A DNA stretch of 64,000 nt from assembly GCF_003672135.1 (NCBI RefSeq), contig NC_039513.1, positions 4,216,833-4,280,832 on the forward strand. The letters run 5' to 3'. The position numbers and the translations under genes were made by a program. Shown piece after piece: positions 24,236 through 39,200 of this stretch. The stretch comes from Ooceraea biroi (lineage: Eukaryota > Arthropoda > Insecta > Hymenoptera > Formicidae). The notes below the pieces were generated by a model, which was not told the origin of the DNA, ran no database searches, and worked only from the letters and a program-made list of their open reading frames with translations. Position 1 is the stretch's first letter. Every line of letters starts with the position of its first letter.

Positions 24236-27200
24236 CTGAAAACACATGCATCTTGTGTGTGTCTATGTTATATTAAGTACGCGCGTACAGTAAGTCAGCA
24301 TGTCTGAACGTTCGCAGTGACCGAAGCTCGATATTTCGCGAAGCAATACATTTTTAATTCAAGAAAACGCGGTGTAGGTTGCTCGCGATCACACACCACC
24401 AACCTTTCTCTCCCATTTTTTCCTGGCGGTGGGGCTGCTCGGTTCGGAGCTCGGCTTCTTCCTGTCGAGAATCTTGGCGATGCTGTCATTCTGTGCTGGC
24501 TTGAATTTGCCGCATGCGCTATCGGTGATGCTAGGCCGCACGTCTTCTAACGAGGGCAGTTCCAGGCAGCTGGAAAACAAGTCGCCAAGGATCTTCTTGA
24601 CGCCACCCAGCGCGTGGAACGGATTTGCCGTCATCGGTCTGTAATGTGGGTCCCTTCGACTGGCGAGCTCGGCTACTCGCCTGGCGGAGTGACACCGCGC
24701 TTTGTCCGAGGGTGTCGCATTGTCGCAGCCTCTTGCATCTGCCGATTGGCTTCTAAGTTTCGCGGTGCGCCGCTTCGTCGTTCGCCCCTCACGCGCGATC
24801 TCGTCCATACTGGACATCAGTGTCGGATCGACGGCCGATTGTCGTTTACCAATGTTGCTCTTCAGCTCCTCCTCGCAGGCCGCTATCATCGTTTCCAGGC
24901 TGGCCGTGATTTCCGGAAAAGTTGGCCTAGACTTAGGTTCATACTGCAAACAAACGTTCGTTCTTCACAGCACCGTTTACCATTCACGAGTCCATTAGAG
25001 GCGAGCAATCCGTGAAATGATAGCAAGTAATTTCAGGATTAATGAATCGTGAAATTCGATTAAATCGGAAAATAACAAAGTTCAACAGACGTCTGTGGTA
25101 TAGCGCGTGCTACGTTTAGCGCGTATCGTGATACTCTCATTTCAAGCGGTTACATTAATCTCCTCCAACTATTCGCACCGGATCCGCGTTGCATGTCTTT
25201 ACAGTTAGAGACGATCATCATCATCATTATTATTATCATCATCGTCGTCATTATCATCATCATACTTACTGTACAGCAGTTGAAGGCAAGCTGGAGGAAG
25301 GCGGGCGGCGGATCGGCGGCCGCGCAGATCTCCGCCACGGCCAGGTAATCGAGGCCAAAGTTATCTGAGCGTGGCAGAACGTCCGGATCCGCTGGCACCC
25401 GGCCGATCAGCTCACACACGACGATGCCGAATGAGAAAACGTCGGACCTGTGATCGTACCACTGGCCCTTCAGGCACTCGGGCGACATCCAGTATGGACT
25501 GCCGACAGTGCTGAGCCGATAGCCCGAGCTGGGATCGGGTATCTTGGCGGCCAATCCGAAATCGCCCACCACTGCGGTCATCTCGTTGCTGCACTCGTCT
25601 CTCTTGATCAGCACGTTTTTCGAGGTGAGATCGCGATGGAAGAGACCACGGCTGTGTAGGTAGGCCATGCCGCGGGCCACATCCTTGGCAAGGTTCATCC
25701 GGACGAGATGCGGTAGCGGCGTGTGCCGCGACATGATCAGCTGCTCCAAGCTGCCACCGTTAATGTACTCCGTTAACGCATGCAGTTGACCCTCGTGTAC
25801 GCACACTCCCATGAACCTGAGAAAAATAGAAGATTTATATTCGAGTGAGCAGACTGGAGTTAGTTTCCGTTTAGTCTAACGACAATATTTATTTAAAAAA
25901 GTGCGCAGAAAGGTACAATGTTTCCAAAGGTGGAGCTTACATTTCTACGTCATAAATTATATCGCATATCAATGAGTGTTATAGGACAAGTACATAATAA
26001 CATTTTAATAAATGTTTGTTTTGTTTAAAATTTCAATAAGAATCTGTAATATTCTATCTAGATAGTTGTGAAAATAAAAAAGAAGATAAGAAAAATTTTA
26101 ATATATTATATGTTTCTCTCTGTATTTTCTCTGGCAGAAAAAAAACATCGATTTTTCGTTCAGTATAATAGACGAAATCTATATTTACGTTCAAGTAAAT
26201 ATAATGCTAACAATATGTGAAAAAGTGAAACAGAGAAAGAAATAAATTATGCACATGCAAACTCATCGCAAAATTATGTAAATTCAGACTGTTAAAGGTT
26301 TAGATATAACAATGCAATAACAGACTCAAAATGGTTAGTACAAGATAGAGTAACATTTGTCGCGCTACGTTCACGCAAACTCGAGCAGAATTCAGAACTT
26401 ATCGCCTTTATCAATTCAGCGATTTCCAGGTGAGATTAGATATCGCGAAGGTGAACAAAGGAAGTATAGGGCAGAGTTGAGAACGTTTGTACTAATGTTA
26501 CGTGTTGTAATAATGTTATTTTAATGTCACATATTTTCTTCTGTTCATGTTGACTCAAAAGAATAGTTAATAAATCAAAGCAATGTGCTGTGCATATGCA
26601 AAAACAATATTTAAATAAATAAAAAATATATGTATATGTACATTTAATTATAATCTGAAATTAATAGAAATTATTCTGAGATTACTAAAAAAAATAATAT
26701 TATACCGACGATAAGTGGATTCAAAAGAAAGATGGAGAGAAAGTCAGATATATACAAGTTAAATAGAGTAAAATAGAGAGAAATATATTTATGGATATAT
26801 TATTATTCAATATTATTCATAATGCATTATTCATTGCATAATGATAGCGAATGTAAATGTCCTATATGTTAAAGATGATTCAAAAGTCCAGACATCTTTG
26901 GCACGTGCATCGTAATTTAATCGTTGCAACATTATCGACATTACCTTCACAGTCGTCACATTATACGAGACTGAGCCTTGAAAAATTATAAGCTTGTTTC
27001 GCGGGAACATCACGCTCTTGTTTATCAGAAAATATCTTTGTGTAAAGCAATTAATATTATTAAATACTGAGACATTATGTGACGATAAGAATTGATAGTT
27101 TCCTTGAATTGCAACTCTCAATGACAATCTGTAAAGATATTTTCGTTAATCTCACTGCCTACATTTGTTCATTAATGTATAAGTAGAATATAACTAGAAA

Positions 27201-30200
27201 ATGTAGGAATATAAGTGCAAGAGCTGTTATAATAAAACAAAGATAATTATTTTTTATTTGATATCATTATAAATCACAATTAACTTTCTATACTATCAAA
27301 GCACAATGTAACAAAAACTAATATCATAGATCGTTATGATTTTTCAGTTGTTATTTTGCGCACAGTTGTATACACAGATCCAAAAATCAGGATATGTACG
27401 AAAAAAGAATCATACATTACGGTAAAATAACGTGATCGCATCGTGAAAATTACTTCGCCTGCTTTTCTCTTGTACAGGCACGGCTTAATCGGCGAGTGCA
27501 CTTCGCGTTATCGCAGGATAAGAGGAAGATCCTGCATAAATGATGACTTGAGAAAGAGAGAAGTTCGTGCGTTACGCCGTGTCGTCCCGATTTCGAGGCG
27601 TTTCTCGCTGTCGACACGGCGTTTCTCCCACGAGCGGCAGAAAAAAAAAACACGACGAACAACGCGAGCGAAAGAGAAATTTCCGGCGGAGAATTTTTCC
27701 CGGGTAAAATACAGGCGATGTACACACATGATGCTCCAGATTCATTTTTGCCGATCAGATAAGAGGAGAAATTGTCGCTCTCTTCGCGCTTCCCGGGGCT
27801 TGTCGTTCGCGCGATTGATACGCGGTAGAGGCATTAATTATACGTCACGTTGGGGATTTCTTTGTGAATAGGCGTTTAGCATAACGCGTAACGAGAACCA
27901 CGACAAGGGGTATCTCCAAAGGATGAAACATTTGTAAGAGTGAAAGCCAAAATGGTAATGCAAACGAGAACATGCATCAACAGTATGAATAAAATAAGAG
28001 TGTGTACATACATATGAAGCTCATGAATAAAATAGAAGCGATTCATTCGTGAGATAATGAAATATCGCGACTTCTTCATAAATAAATTCCATTTCGCTTT
28101 CCGCATTTGTCTTACGTGTTGCGTTAGTTTTTACCGATTTAGCGAGGTAATATTTGATTGTATATCGATACATATTCTGATTTTGTACAAAGTATTATAT
28201 TTTGATTCGGATTATAATGCACATGCATATAGAAGTCGCAAATGTATGTAAATAAATTGAAGACCTGACGTTAAATGCATAGAAGCAGATAGTGCTTGAC
28301 AGATAGAGCTGGCCAAGTTGCGTCATTACCCACTCGCGAATAGAAGATGTCAGCGATGTCTTCTCTTTCATATGATTAGATGAATTTATTCTTCGCGAGC
28401 CAAATATTACGTGAATAGTCAAGCGTAACGAGCATCGCGAATCGATTGAAAGCGTCTTCAGACGCGAGAATTATGTGGAATTCGAAGACGCCGGATATTT
28501 TTGGATAGTGTCCGGTTGTTTTCATTCAGCAGTTCTCTTCTCATGAGAGGAAGGATGACTCTCTAGCTCGTTCAAACTTTAGGATGCTGTGTGAATGACA
28601 CTACAGTATATTCAACAAGCGCTGAATATTTGATATTGATATTGATCGTGATGCTACATTATGCAATGCTTTCCGCTAGATTCTAGCATCAGAGGACTAT
28701 TATAATATATTATTAAATCGTTATGCAATAATAATTGCTGATGATACTATAATATTAATATGTGTCTTATTAATTTATATATAAAACTAGCTACTCTTAG
28801 CAAATGTCGAAACACAATTTTAGCTTCAAACAAATTTGACAAGTTAAATTATGTATCAAAGTTCTTAACAGTTTTGCACAACTGAGACGCAGAAGTATAA
28901 TTGGAATAAAGAATAGATACAGAATGTATATCCAATAATAGAATAGATAATAATAGAATATAAATATGTTCGATTTGCGTTAGAACGCAAATCGGACATA
29001 TATATATTAATGTCATATGAGTAACGTCCATCTAAAAATATCGATACTTCCTTTTGGACACAGCGTCGACACTTCCCGTTGACGCATCAGCTTAGATACA
29101 ATATTGTCTCATATAGAGCAACCCTAGTTACGACACAGCGGCCGATGCGTGTGTAATGATACGGCAAATGCCGCGAGTAAAAATGATAACTATTTCTGCG
29201 GCTGAGTCAGCCAGTCGCGAAGCGGAGAATCCTGAGAGGACCCGCAGTTTTCGCGGAGGCCTTCGCCGAGGGAAATGCCAGAAATAAGATCCGCTAGGTC
29301 CGCCACGGGTAAACACCGTATCCGAAAATCTGGGCCAAGCCGTTTATATCGTCGGAATGCGTTGTCGTCGCGGCGCGCCGCGACGCGCAGCGTCTCGTCG
29401 CTAACACGCGGCGAGTTATGTCATAATCCAGAAGCATTGTGCGGGAAACAGACAACTTCAGAAGAAAACATGAGAATCTCATCTCTAGATCTCAAATTTT
29501 CCATCTACTATACGAATTTATTTTTACTTTGCAACAGATTTTGCGCGATTACTATTCGCGAAGACGCAGCTTTGAGTTTCAGATCTGGTGGAAAGTAAAC
29601 ACTTCAAATTATGAGGACGTATGAAAACTGCCAAGCCAATTTCTGTTAATAGATATAGTTGGATAACAATTTTCAAAGCGTGTATCATTGAAAAGAATAT
29701 CCTTTCAATGATAAAATTTCAAAGTTGTTAATTGACAATAGAATAATATTTTAACTGTGCAATTTAAAACAGATTTTACTTTAACGAACTTTACTTAAGG
29801 CTTAATGTAACATTCATCAACATTATTGTACAACGATATCAAACATAGCGAAAGATGATAACTCGTTTAAACATAAAACTGAAATAACAGGTATAATAAC
29901 TATTGTGCCGTACTCAATCCAGTATTTATCTACACATCTTATTCCATATCTATGAATTACGTGGCGGAAGATGTTGCACCGCGCGCATTATGCATCCTGC
30001 AGTTTAGATACTCTCTGGTATGCGGCTAGCAGGAATTTTTGCAACGGCTGCAACGCGTCGAGTTAACCGCTGTTACCGCTAGGCGATGTATTATGTCGTA
30101 ATTCGTAACGAGTGTAGTTAAAGCGTAATACCGTTTTTTCTAATCTTTTACTCATTTCAGCGATCTGCCGAGCAAGAGGAATTTCAACGATATAATCGTC

Positions 30201-33200
30201 AGGCGATAAACTAAACGTACGATAACACGCTCTAACTAGAGGTACTATCGATTACACGCAACGGACTCTTTTATTATACACCTATATCGGGAACAAGTAA
30301 TGTGTTTAGGCTCTGACAGGATTGTCACGTGTTTAGTTAACACGATGAAATCGCTTAATGCAGAAACCTTGTGCTAGATTTCTGGCAATATGCCGAAAAG
30401 TACTTGAGATTAATTCCTGACAAGATAAAATAAATCTGAGACGCGAGAGTTTTCCTCCAAACTGGCACAATAAATTATAGAACCCTTAATAACATATATA
30501 AAGAACGTTTATATAAGAACTTAAGATTATATAGAAGCATTTGAAGATAAACAGAGGAAAATAGTAATTTAATTAACTGTGTTCGGATTTACTCTATTCG
30601 CAATTTCTGCTCGCGTTATTGAATTAGAAAATAAAGTTGTTATTAGCATTATACGAGAGATATATCACGTATCTTTGCGAGGATTATACGAGAGATATCA
30701 CATATCTGGATAGAAATGTGCGGATGCAATCTATGTACCACCTCTCATCTACAAATTTTGGTTGCGCTGAAATAATTCATACGAGAGAGGCTTAACGTAT
30801 CCATCCGCAATGCAAGGATTAATCGAGTGAAATAGCGGATCAGATAGAAATTTCATCATCGTCATCGGCATTTCGAATTCGGCATATACAGCTGAGCGAT
30901 TTTCCTCGATCGACTGACAGGATGAGTTTCACCGGCAAAAGTGAACCGGATTCGATTCGCGCGGACTCACCTCAGTATGTTCGGATGGCTGAGCTTGTTC
31001 ATGAGCTGAACTTCCTTAAGCATGTTCGGCCTGTTCGCCGGCAGCTGATTCATTTTGAGCACCATCACCTGATTCGTCACTTTGTGAGTAACCTGAAAAA
31101 ATGAAGCAAATACAGTTTTTGATATTGATAAGTATTATGAGTGGTTATTGACGTTCATATGATGTTGCTTCATACATAACCGATTGATGCCGATTTCTTG
31201 CGGCACGAATCTATTTGCGAGATCACAAACGCGAAAGCACTGCCTTTCGATTAACATTGTGCTATTATTTTTCAGATATTGCGCAAAGTTTTCATTAGGA
31301 TTTGAAACAATGCTTTTGTTATGTAAATACATGCGGGATGTAAGAGAAGTTCGTAGAATGAAATAAAATTTCATTTAGAGTTTAAAATGGACTGTTTGAC
31401 TCAAATAAAAATATAAAAGAAAAATAAAAATAGCACAAAATTCAGTTTAGCTTCATATGTATGTTCATATGTATATTTATGAATAATTCTCATTTAGGCA
31501 TTATATGAAGACTATGATATATTCATATATTTACATGGTAATTATGGAACTTCATAAAAGCATGGTTAAATAGATGGACACATACATAATTTATCATTGC
31601 TTTCTTCATGTAAGAACGACCTTAATGCATCGAGTTAATCCTACCCTGATTATGCGAAACACTTATACATAATTTGTCATGAAATCGATACAAATACAGG
31701 ATGCTTCAAATTCGTTTAATATTCAGCTGATAATTACATTTGATCATTTTGGTTAACTTTGATTGTTTATTGAAAAATTCATGTGATTAGTCTCTCAGTA
31801 TAAAATTTTTTAGAAATATCTCAACAATATGATATTTTAAATACCTTAACAATTAAGCTCTAAATTAACATTGCTACTTCAAAACTAATTCGACATAAAT
31901 CGACATTGTTGTCAAGATTCTTTATCATTAATACAAATATAAGGGAGGAAAGCCAATTTCTTCTTAATTAGTGCAAAAATTTAACTCCTATATTTTGAGA
32001 TATCAGTTGATGATTTTGGGACATCCTGTATAATCCTAGCAAAACGTATACACAACTGCTCGAAGACTCGAAACGCCAGATGCGTTTCTCGTTGCTGTCC
32101 GGTCACAAAATGGACAGCTCGCGTCGTCCCGTTTTCACGTGGCAAGTTAGAACGCTAAAGCGATATCCTCGCGAAAGAGAAACTTATTAATGAAACCACG
32201 GCATCTGGCTGGCGTAGAATACGCTCGCAAAGGCGCCGGAGTTCGCACCGACATCGTTCAACGTCGGAAATATACGTACCGACTCGTAACTTCTTTATTA
32301 GCCTTGAAAGACGACGCGCGGTTGCTTAATGAGTGCGATCATCGTGTATAGGCTTCGCCTAGTTGATTATTACAGACTCCCCGAGGAGAGCGGTTCCACG
32401 GAAACGATCAGAACTCGATTTCAGATCGCCCTCTTCTCGCCGACGTGTACATATCGCACCGACTTTCATCACGTTGACGTGCGTTTCCTACATGTCACGA
32501 ATACTGCAAGTAGGCCAGCTCGAGTTTAAAACAAACACTAATTAAGTGCATCATGTTGAGTCGAGGAACGAAAAAGCTGATCTGTTAGGGAATTAATTGA
32601 ACGAATTCGTGAAAGGTCTATCGAGAAAATATCAATATTAGCTTCGTCGAACAGGATCTCTCAGCTGTCACTAAAATTTTCTACGACGGTAAAATGCGTC
32701 GTATACAGACAGCGAGAGAGTTAATCATTTTAATCAGAGTTAATCAGAGTGTTGTCAGCGGCTTTTGCACAGCCGCGACAGGCGTCAGAAAATTTTTGCG
32801 TAATGCGCAAAGGTAAGAACTCCGAGATTTCCCTCGGCGATAAGACGAAGAATTCAACGTATTCTTCAGAGAGTGGAGAACACTTCCCGGGAATCCGAGA
32901 GACGCAAGGCACCGGGAAGGTTAAGGACCACTGGATTACATCAACCCACATGACCGAATCCGGCGTCGAAAGGCGCAATGCGCTCCTTTACATTCCTCCG
33001 CTCGCGCATTTTCCCGTTCTACTCGGATTTCATCTCGGCTTTCAAAAAGAAGTCGGCCAAGATGAGACGTAAGGCGATGAAAATGGAAACGCGTCGCGGA
33101 AAACACGAGCAAGGAAAGATAGAGAGAAAGAGAGAGAGCACCACGCAACGTCGGCATCGGAGCGCGAGGGATGGAAATTTCGCGGGTTAAAAAGTCGAGA

Positions 33201-36200
33201 ATAATATCCAAGGAGAATCTGGCCAGGGATTCCTTGGCAATGGCTGGCTCAGTTGGGTCGTGGCCAAATGCTGACGAGTACGAAAGCCGGCTTCTGAGTC
33301 CGCCGTAAACAGAACGGCTGCAAACTGCCTTTTTCTTTTTTTTTCTCGATAAAGGAGAGAAAACGAAAACAGAAAGCGCTGATGGATCTTATTTTCGTTT
33401 AAAACTGCTCGGCCGAAAAATCAAATGTGTCCACGTTGCTTTACGCTCGTTTTCACGTGCTTCCCGAAAACCTTTCACGTCGTGAAACCACGATCGTTCT
33501 TTACGAGTTTGTGTACTTTGCGCAAAATGTTCGTAGGATAACCCAAACTTAGTGAAGCATCTTTCCTTTAGAAATTTATACGTTCAGTTTCGTTGACCAA
33601 CTTGAGGTAATTTGTAAAAAATTTGATGAAGAATGGTATCATTTTCAATGTACGGATAATTTTACTTGGAATATCAAAAGAATAATGGATAAAATAATTC
33701 AATTTTTAAAAACGTTTACAAAGTTATTTCCCCAAATTGTATATATCATATTATCTCAATTATAAACACGTTATATAATTAATTGTAAAATTAATAATTT
33801 CATGTATTGTAGGATCAAAATACCGGAGCTAATATATACATTACAGTGCGAAAATGTCACGTTAAATACTGTATCAGTGATCGTGATGCTGCAGTTTCGA
33901 TAAATAAAAGCATTTAAAGTAAGTCGGTCGCAATCGAAACACTTCACCGATTTTCCCCGCGAGGCTAAAGGTTCGCTATTTTATCGTGGAATAAATTGTC
34001 GTTAGTCATCAAGTCGTAGACTTTCGTTTAACGTTCGGGTAAATTGCAACGAAATTACGAGGACGTAATTGATCCCACCTGAGCGCACATGCAGTAAACG
34101 AATCATCTGTAATGAGGCACGGCGCGCTTTTGCGTTTGCAAATAGCCGCTACACCTTAATTTTCATATTCGGTAGAAGCATGAAAATGAAGGCTCCAGCG
34201 TACTTATAACGCTCGATTATTTCATTTCATGTTGTTTACAAATTTACAAGTTTAAATATAAACTCTGCACTTTATTACCAGAAACTATAAATCATGATAA
34301 TTAAAAAAAACTTTGAAAAATTTATAGTTTAAATAATATATTATAATACATGAAAATATGCTTACGAATTACGTATTGATAAAGCATTCCTTCGCACTTC
34401 ATTTTCAAATTATAATTATTTATTTTCAGAAATTAGAAACATTCAACATGCTTTTTAGATATTTTAATGATTAATTCCTTGATAGACTCTTCCGTTGTAC
34501 AGAAAATATATGCTTTTTTATATCTCAAAAATCCAGAAAGATTAAAATAATCTCCGCGGCATTTAATATTTGCAGATTTTCTTGTTCAGAACGAAACAAC
34601 TTTCGCAAGCATTCGCTCGACCGCAAATGCAAATGTGCCTAATTCAGACTCGACAGTAGCTTGAAAGACCATCGGGAAATTTTGAAATTTTCTACAGGAA
34701 ACGCAAAGTAGGAAGGAGAAAGCGTGGTACTAGCTCTCAAAAAGAACAAATATATCATAAAAGAGAAAGAAGAGATGTGCTTGAATGTGATGCAGGCGGG
34801 ACTGGTGGGCTGTAAATATAGTCGACTGACGAAAGAATCGGACGGTACGGTCACCTGTGCTAATTCATTTGAATAATTCCCATTGTCTGGAAAGCATCGG
34901 CCTTGCGTGTTCTCTACATAGTACGCGCCATTGTGTTTACGGAGAGAAAGCACGCGCTGCAATTATATTGTAACAGCCAGTGATTAATGCCTCCTTCAGC
35001 ATCGTATGCATAATGCGAAACACGTTTCGCGCCTTTTCACCCACACGCAAAGACTACCGTATAAGGGTGATCCGTACAAATAAAAAGATTGAATAAAAAA
35101 GAACAGAATGTCCATCTCGTTACTCGAAACGTTAAGCATTAATGACTGAGACGCGTCAATTTGGGCAACGAAGCAATAAACGTCCTTTTGTTCTCATTTC
35201 TATATAGAAATAGAAAAAAAGATCACATTTGTAGATACTTCGCGTGTTCTGCCTCCAAATTACAGGATAATTCTAACGATACTCGATATTGATGTATTAA
35301 AGAGACAAAGTATAGACATATTGATTACAAGTATTATTTCTTCTATCAGGAAGTTATGAAAATTATATAATCAATTAGCTTTAACTATCTTTCCTGAAAA
35401 GTCAAATTTTGCTGCATAGTGTTATCGATATTCAAACCAGCAAAGGGCTCATTTTATAGAGAGGACAGAAGAGCGAGTACTTTATCTATCAAGTAACGTT
35501 CCGGGAAGCTACGACGCAATTAAGAGCACTGAACCAATTAGCAAGTGCACTGGACTTTGTGAGCTCGAAAGCTCTCTATAAAGGCTTGCCTCATGTATTC
35601 GCAATCATCATCAACCATCGCGATCAAGCGTCTAATTAATAAATGCGCCCAATAAATGAAAAGTAAGAGTCAAAAGGGACAAAAACGGAAAAAGATTTCT
35701 TGCAAGAATATTTTCGGTTTCAAACATGTATAAATAAATGTAAAAGAAAGTATAATTTTAGTATAGGACATTATGCACGTTATTACGACATTACGAAACG
35801 TAAAATAATTTTCATTAAACGATTTATCGCATAATATTTATATAACGTTACGCACAAGTTTACATAATATTTTTTAGCAAAATTAATTATACATGGCTCG
35901 AGAGCGCGCAACAGCAACATATTCAAATTCAAGAAATCTACAAAAACACATTTATGATTTCGTAACTGGACGAAAACTGATTAAAAACACCGTGAAACCG
36001 GACGTGCGAGGGACTTTCTAGACTTAAACTTTTTCAAGTGGAAACCTACATGCCTGCTAAAGGTTAACTGCACTCACATGCAAATGCTTTCCGCGGATTA
36101 GCAGGAGACATAACGGTATGATGACATTTTTATCATATATTAACCCCGGCAATCTATCTTAGTCACAGATCAAGATGCAAGGAAATTATAAGCTGATAAT

Positions 36201-39200
36201 TATTTTATTAAAAGTACAGAATGTTTCACACGAGAGAATCTATGTTTCTGTAAATTTGTAGTGATTTCGATATTTACAGACATCAAACAAACATTGACGC
36301 ATAAAAAACTTATCTGTAGAATATTTATAATATTAAGAAATTTTTGCAAAATTCACATTTATAAAGTCCAACATTTAACATGTGACAACCTTTGTTGTAA
36401 ATTAACTTTTTGCAATTATAAATATGTAAAAAATCGCGAATAATTACAACTTGATGTAGTCAGTTTGCGCGCGTTACGCAAAAGCGGGAAAAATATCTAT
36501 CGAAGTGGATCTTGTTGGCTGCGGCGAAGGTCAACTGCACGCTCAACTCGATCCGCGTACAGATTCTTAATCCCGCAAACGAGAAACACGTGATCATTCA
36601 CGATCTCCGTCCCACTGCAACGAATAAATGTCCAGGGAAGTGATAGTCAAGGTCACGACAAGGTGCAATGAATGAGAATTTCTCAGGCGAACGAACGAAC
36701 GAACGAACGCACGATATATCGATCGATTTCTATCTCACAGCGCGTGTCTCTCGCGGACTTTCTCCTTATTTCTAAAGATCGGGCATAAAAAAGATAGCGC
36801 ATACGTTAAAACGTAGCTTTTTTTCCAGGGAAAAAGTCCGACAAATGTCTCGAAGTCAGCTCCGCGAAACGGAAATTATCTTGCACCCTGATTTCCGTCT
36901 GATACGCGCGATAACAATGAGTAGAGATACGTAGATAAGCCGCACGCAATGCAAGCTACACGGATATGCGATACGCATGCCTTATTATAGTGCGAATGTT
37001 AGCGTAAAAAATGCTTTTCGTACGGTGCTGCAGATAATCGGACGATCGCTTGTCCGATTTTCGATAGCGTGTAATACCGGACGAACTCCTTTCAAATGCA
37101 CGCCCAAACACTTATCCAAAACTCGCAAACGATTCTACGTTCGCGATGCGAAGTGGAAACGCGGGTATGTTTGCAAATCGAGATGGCTACATCTTAAAGT
37201 GTGGCTTTCGATTGCTTCTGAAATTACAAGTTTGCATATCAGAGATAGGGAACGGATGCGATAGAAAGGAGAAAAAGAGGAAAAGATACGGGGATGCTGG
37301 AGGGCTCACGGAAGACATGGAGACGCACGTGTGACTAACGATGAGATAATTAATATTGCCGCGATAATTGCGAGCTATCGCGTACCGATTTGCAATCTCG
37401 ACAGCTAGAAAGGCAAGATTATGGAATCGCAGTGCTGGCCGAGCGTTGGTGCCCGCGAGAACTTGTCACGCGTGCACGCGCATGCGGTACCCGCGGAGAA
37501 ACTTGCCGCGCGTACTTACCATTTGCATATCGAATGCTAAATAATAAATAACGATTTCACGAGGATGCGCTCTTTCCCTGTCTCCAGTCGCTATCGACTG
37601 ATCAGATTAATTGAGTGACACGGATCTCGGAATCGCCACAGTTTCTCGTCGCGACGATCTGCTCTCACTGCGATTACCCGCGAGACTGAGGAATAAATAA
37701 GTAATACGTTTCTATGTAGGGATGGCTGATCTATGAATTAATACTGATTTCCGACTAGTAGATCCCTCACTTATTAATGATTAATGATCATTGATGGATT
37801 TAATTAAGCGAAAATAACTGAAAAGCTATCAGTACCTTGCAGGAAAAGTCGACAAATATAATACTTTGTCCGTACCAGCGAATTAAGTTCTGCGATTGCT
37901 TCTAACGGTTTCTCCTATAGCCACAACTTTTTCCGTGTTACTGAAAGCCACACTAAATTCCGTAAAGGTCAAGAGCCGTGATCATCCTTATGATTCTATA
38001 CTCTTATTCTTGTGATTCCATGCAACCTACGTGAATCGAAAGGAAGTAATAAATTTCGCTTCTTTGTGAGTGCAGAATCGCTTTTGCAGACGGACAGGCG
38101 ACTGTCTGATTGATAGAACTTACAGTTTTGTCTGCGGAAGTCTACGAGTCGACACGCACGTGTCGCGCAGGTGGGAATGGTAACGAAACGAATCGCGGGG
38201 AAGGCAAACGAGCGAACGACCGAGCGAACCTCATTAGAGAGTGTTCGTACTCCATGGCCAGCACGCCGTGACCGGCTTTCTCGTCTACTTCCAGCATATT
38301 CTCGTTCGCATGAGGGGGAAGGAAATGCCAGTGCCGCCTGCGAACTCTTGAGTCACAGGCAAGGTCGTCGTTTCCGACAAATGAGTATGCGAGAGCGAAG
38401 TGGTCCCGATCGAATTTCTCTCTCCGCTCTTGACATGTGCCGTACGCTGAAGAAAAACTTCGTTAATCATCCCTGAATTATTTACCAAGATTATGATACG
38501 CAATACGGATCATTTAAATATTTCATACTGTATCCTCTAATTAATTGCGCATCATATGATGCTATGATGAAAATGAGTTTCCGTAAGACGGAAAAATAAT
38601 GCATTAAAACTTGAGGAATGCAATTACGCTTCTATTTTTTCCTTATTTTGTGTGAAACTTTCTATGTTAGTATGCACATAAAGTCTTTATAATATGTATT
38701 GTATGTATAATATGTATTGTTCACAACATATAGGAAAGTATTGTCAAATTCCGAAATTTGAGCGAAATTTAACAATAAATATGTAAAATAAATGAGGAAT
38801 GAGGAATATAGATAAAACATTCGCAAAATCTGTTTTGTTTTTTGTGCATATTATAAACATTTAAAAAAATCAGGTATGATATGATAATGTAACTTTTACA
38901 CCAACTTATATAACTAATAATTATTGTATTAAAAATATAGTTTTTATTCTGCATTTTTATATTTCCATATTTTTATATAAAATATGATTATAGAATATTT
39001 TGCATTAATTTTATGTTCAGATTACAATTATAATAAAAGTTAAAATATTTTACATTTATAAAATTATAATATTTTTATAAAATTTCTCATGTTTTCTACC
39101 ATACTCATACCATCATTTTTTAAATTGCACTGGTGAAATTGAGAGATCATGCTTAATCCGTTCGTTACTATGTATCATGCAAGTTGCACCCAGATAAAAA

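Larger units (their letters stand above)
25817..30970 (-). other. cdi: cdi intron between coding exons 2 and 3, 5.2 kb
   Basis: Mostly AT-rich, with a GC-richer block at 27.45-27.87 kb and another around 29.2-29.45 kb. It contains a near-perfect 38-bp palindrome (28964-29001), a perfect 20-bp GC palindrome (29366-29385), and a near-direct duplication of about 24 bases at 30649-30674 and 30684-30707. No convincing nested gene; a 98-codon minus ORF at 26831-27127 matches nothing I recognise. Confidence 0.75.

Noticed and set aside
25150..25269. Met/Ile-rich C-terminus in the kinase reading frame
   Set aside because: It is read-through of a trinucleotide repeat past a GTAAGT donor; the next exon supplies the conserved YEPKSRPTF continuation.
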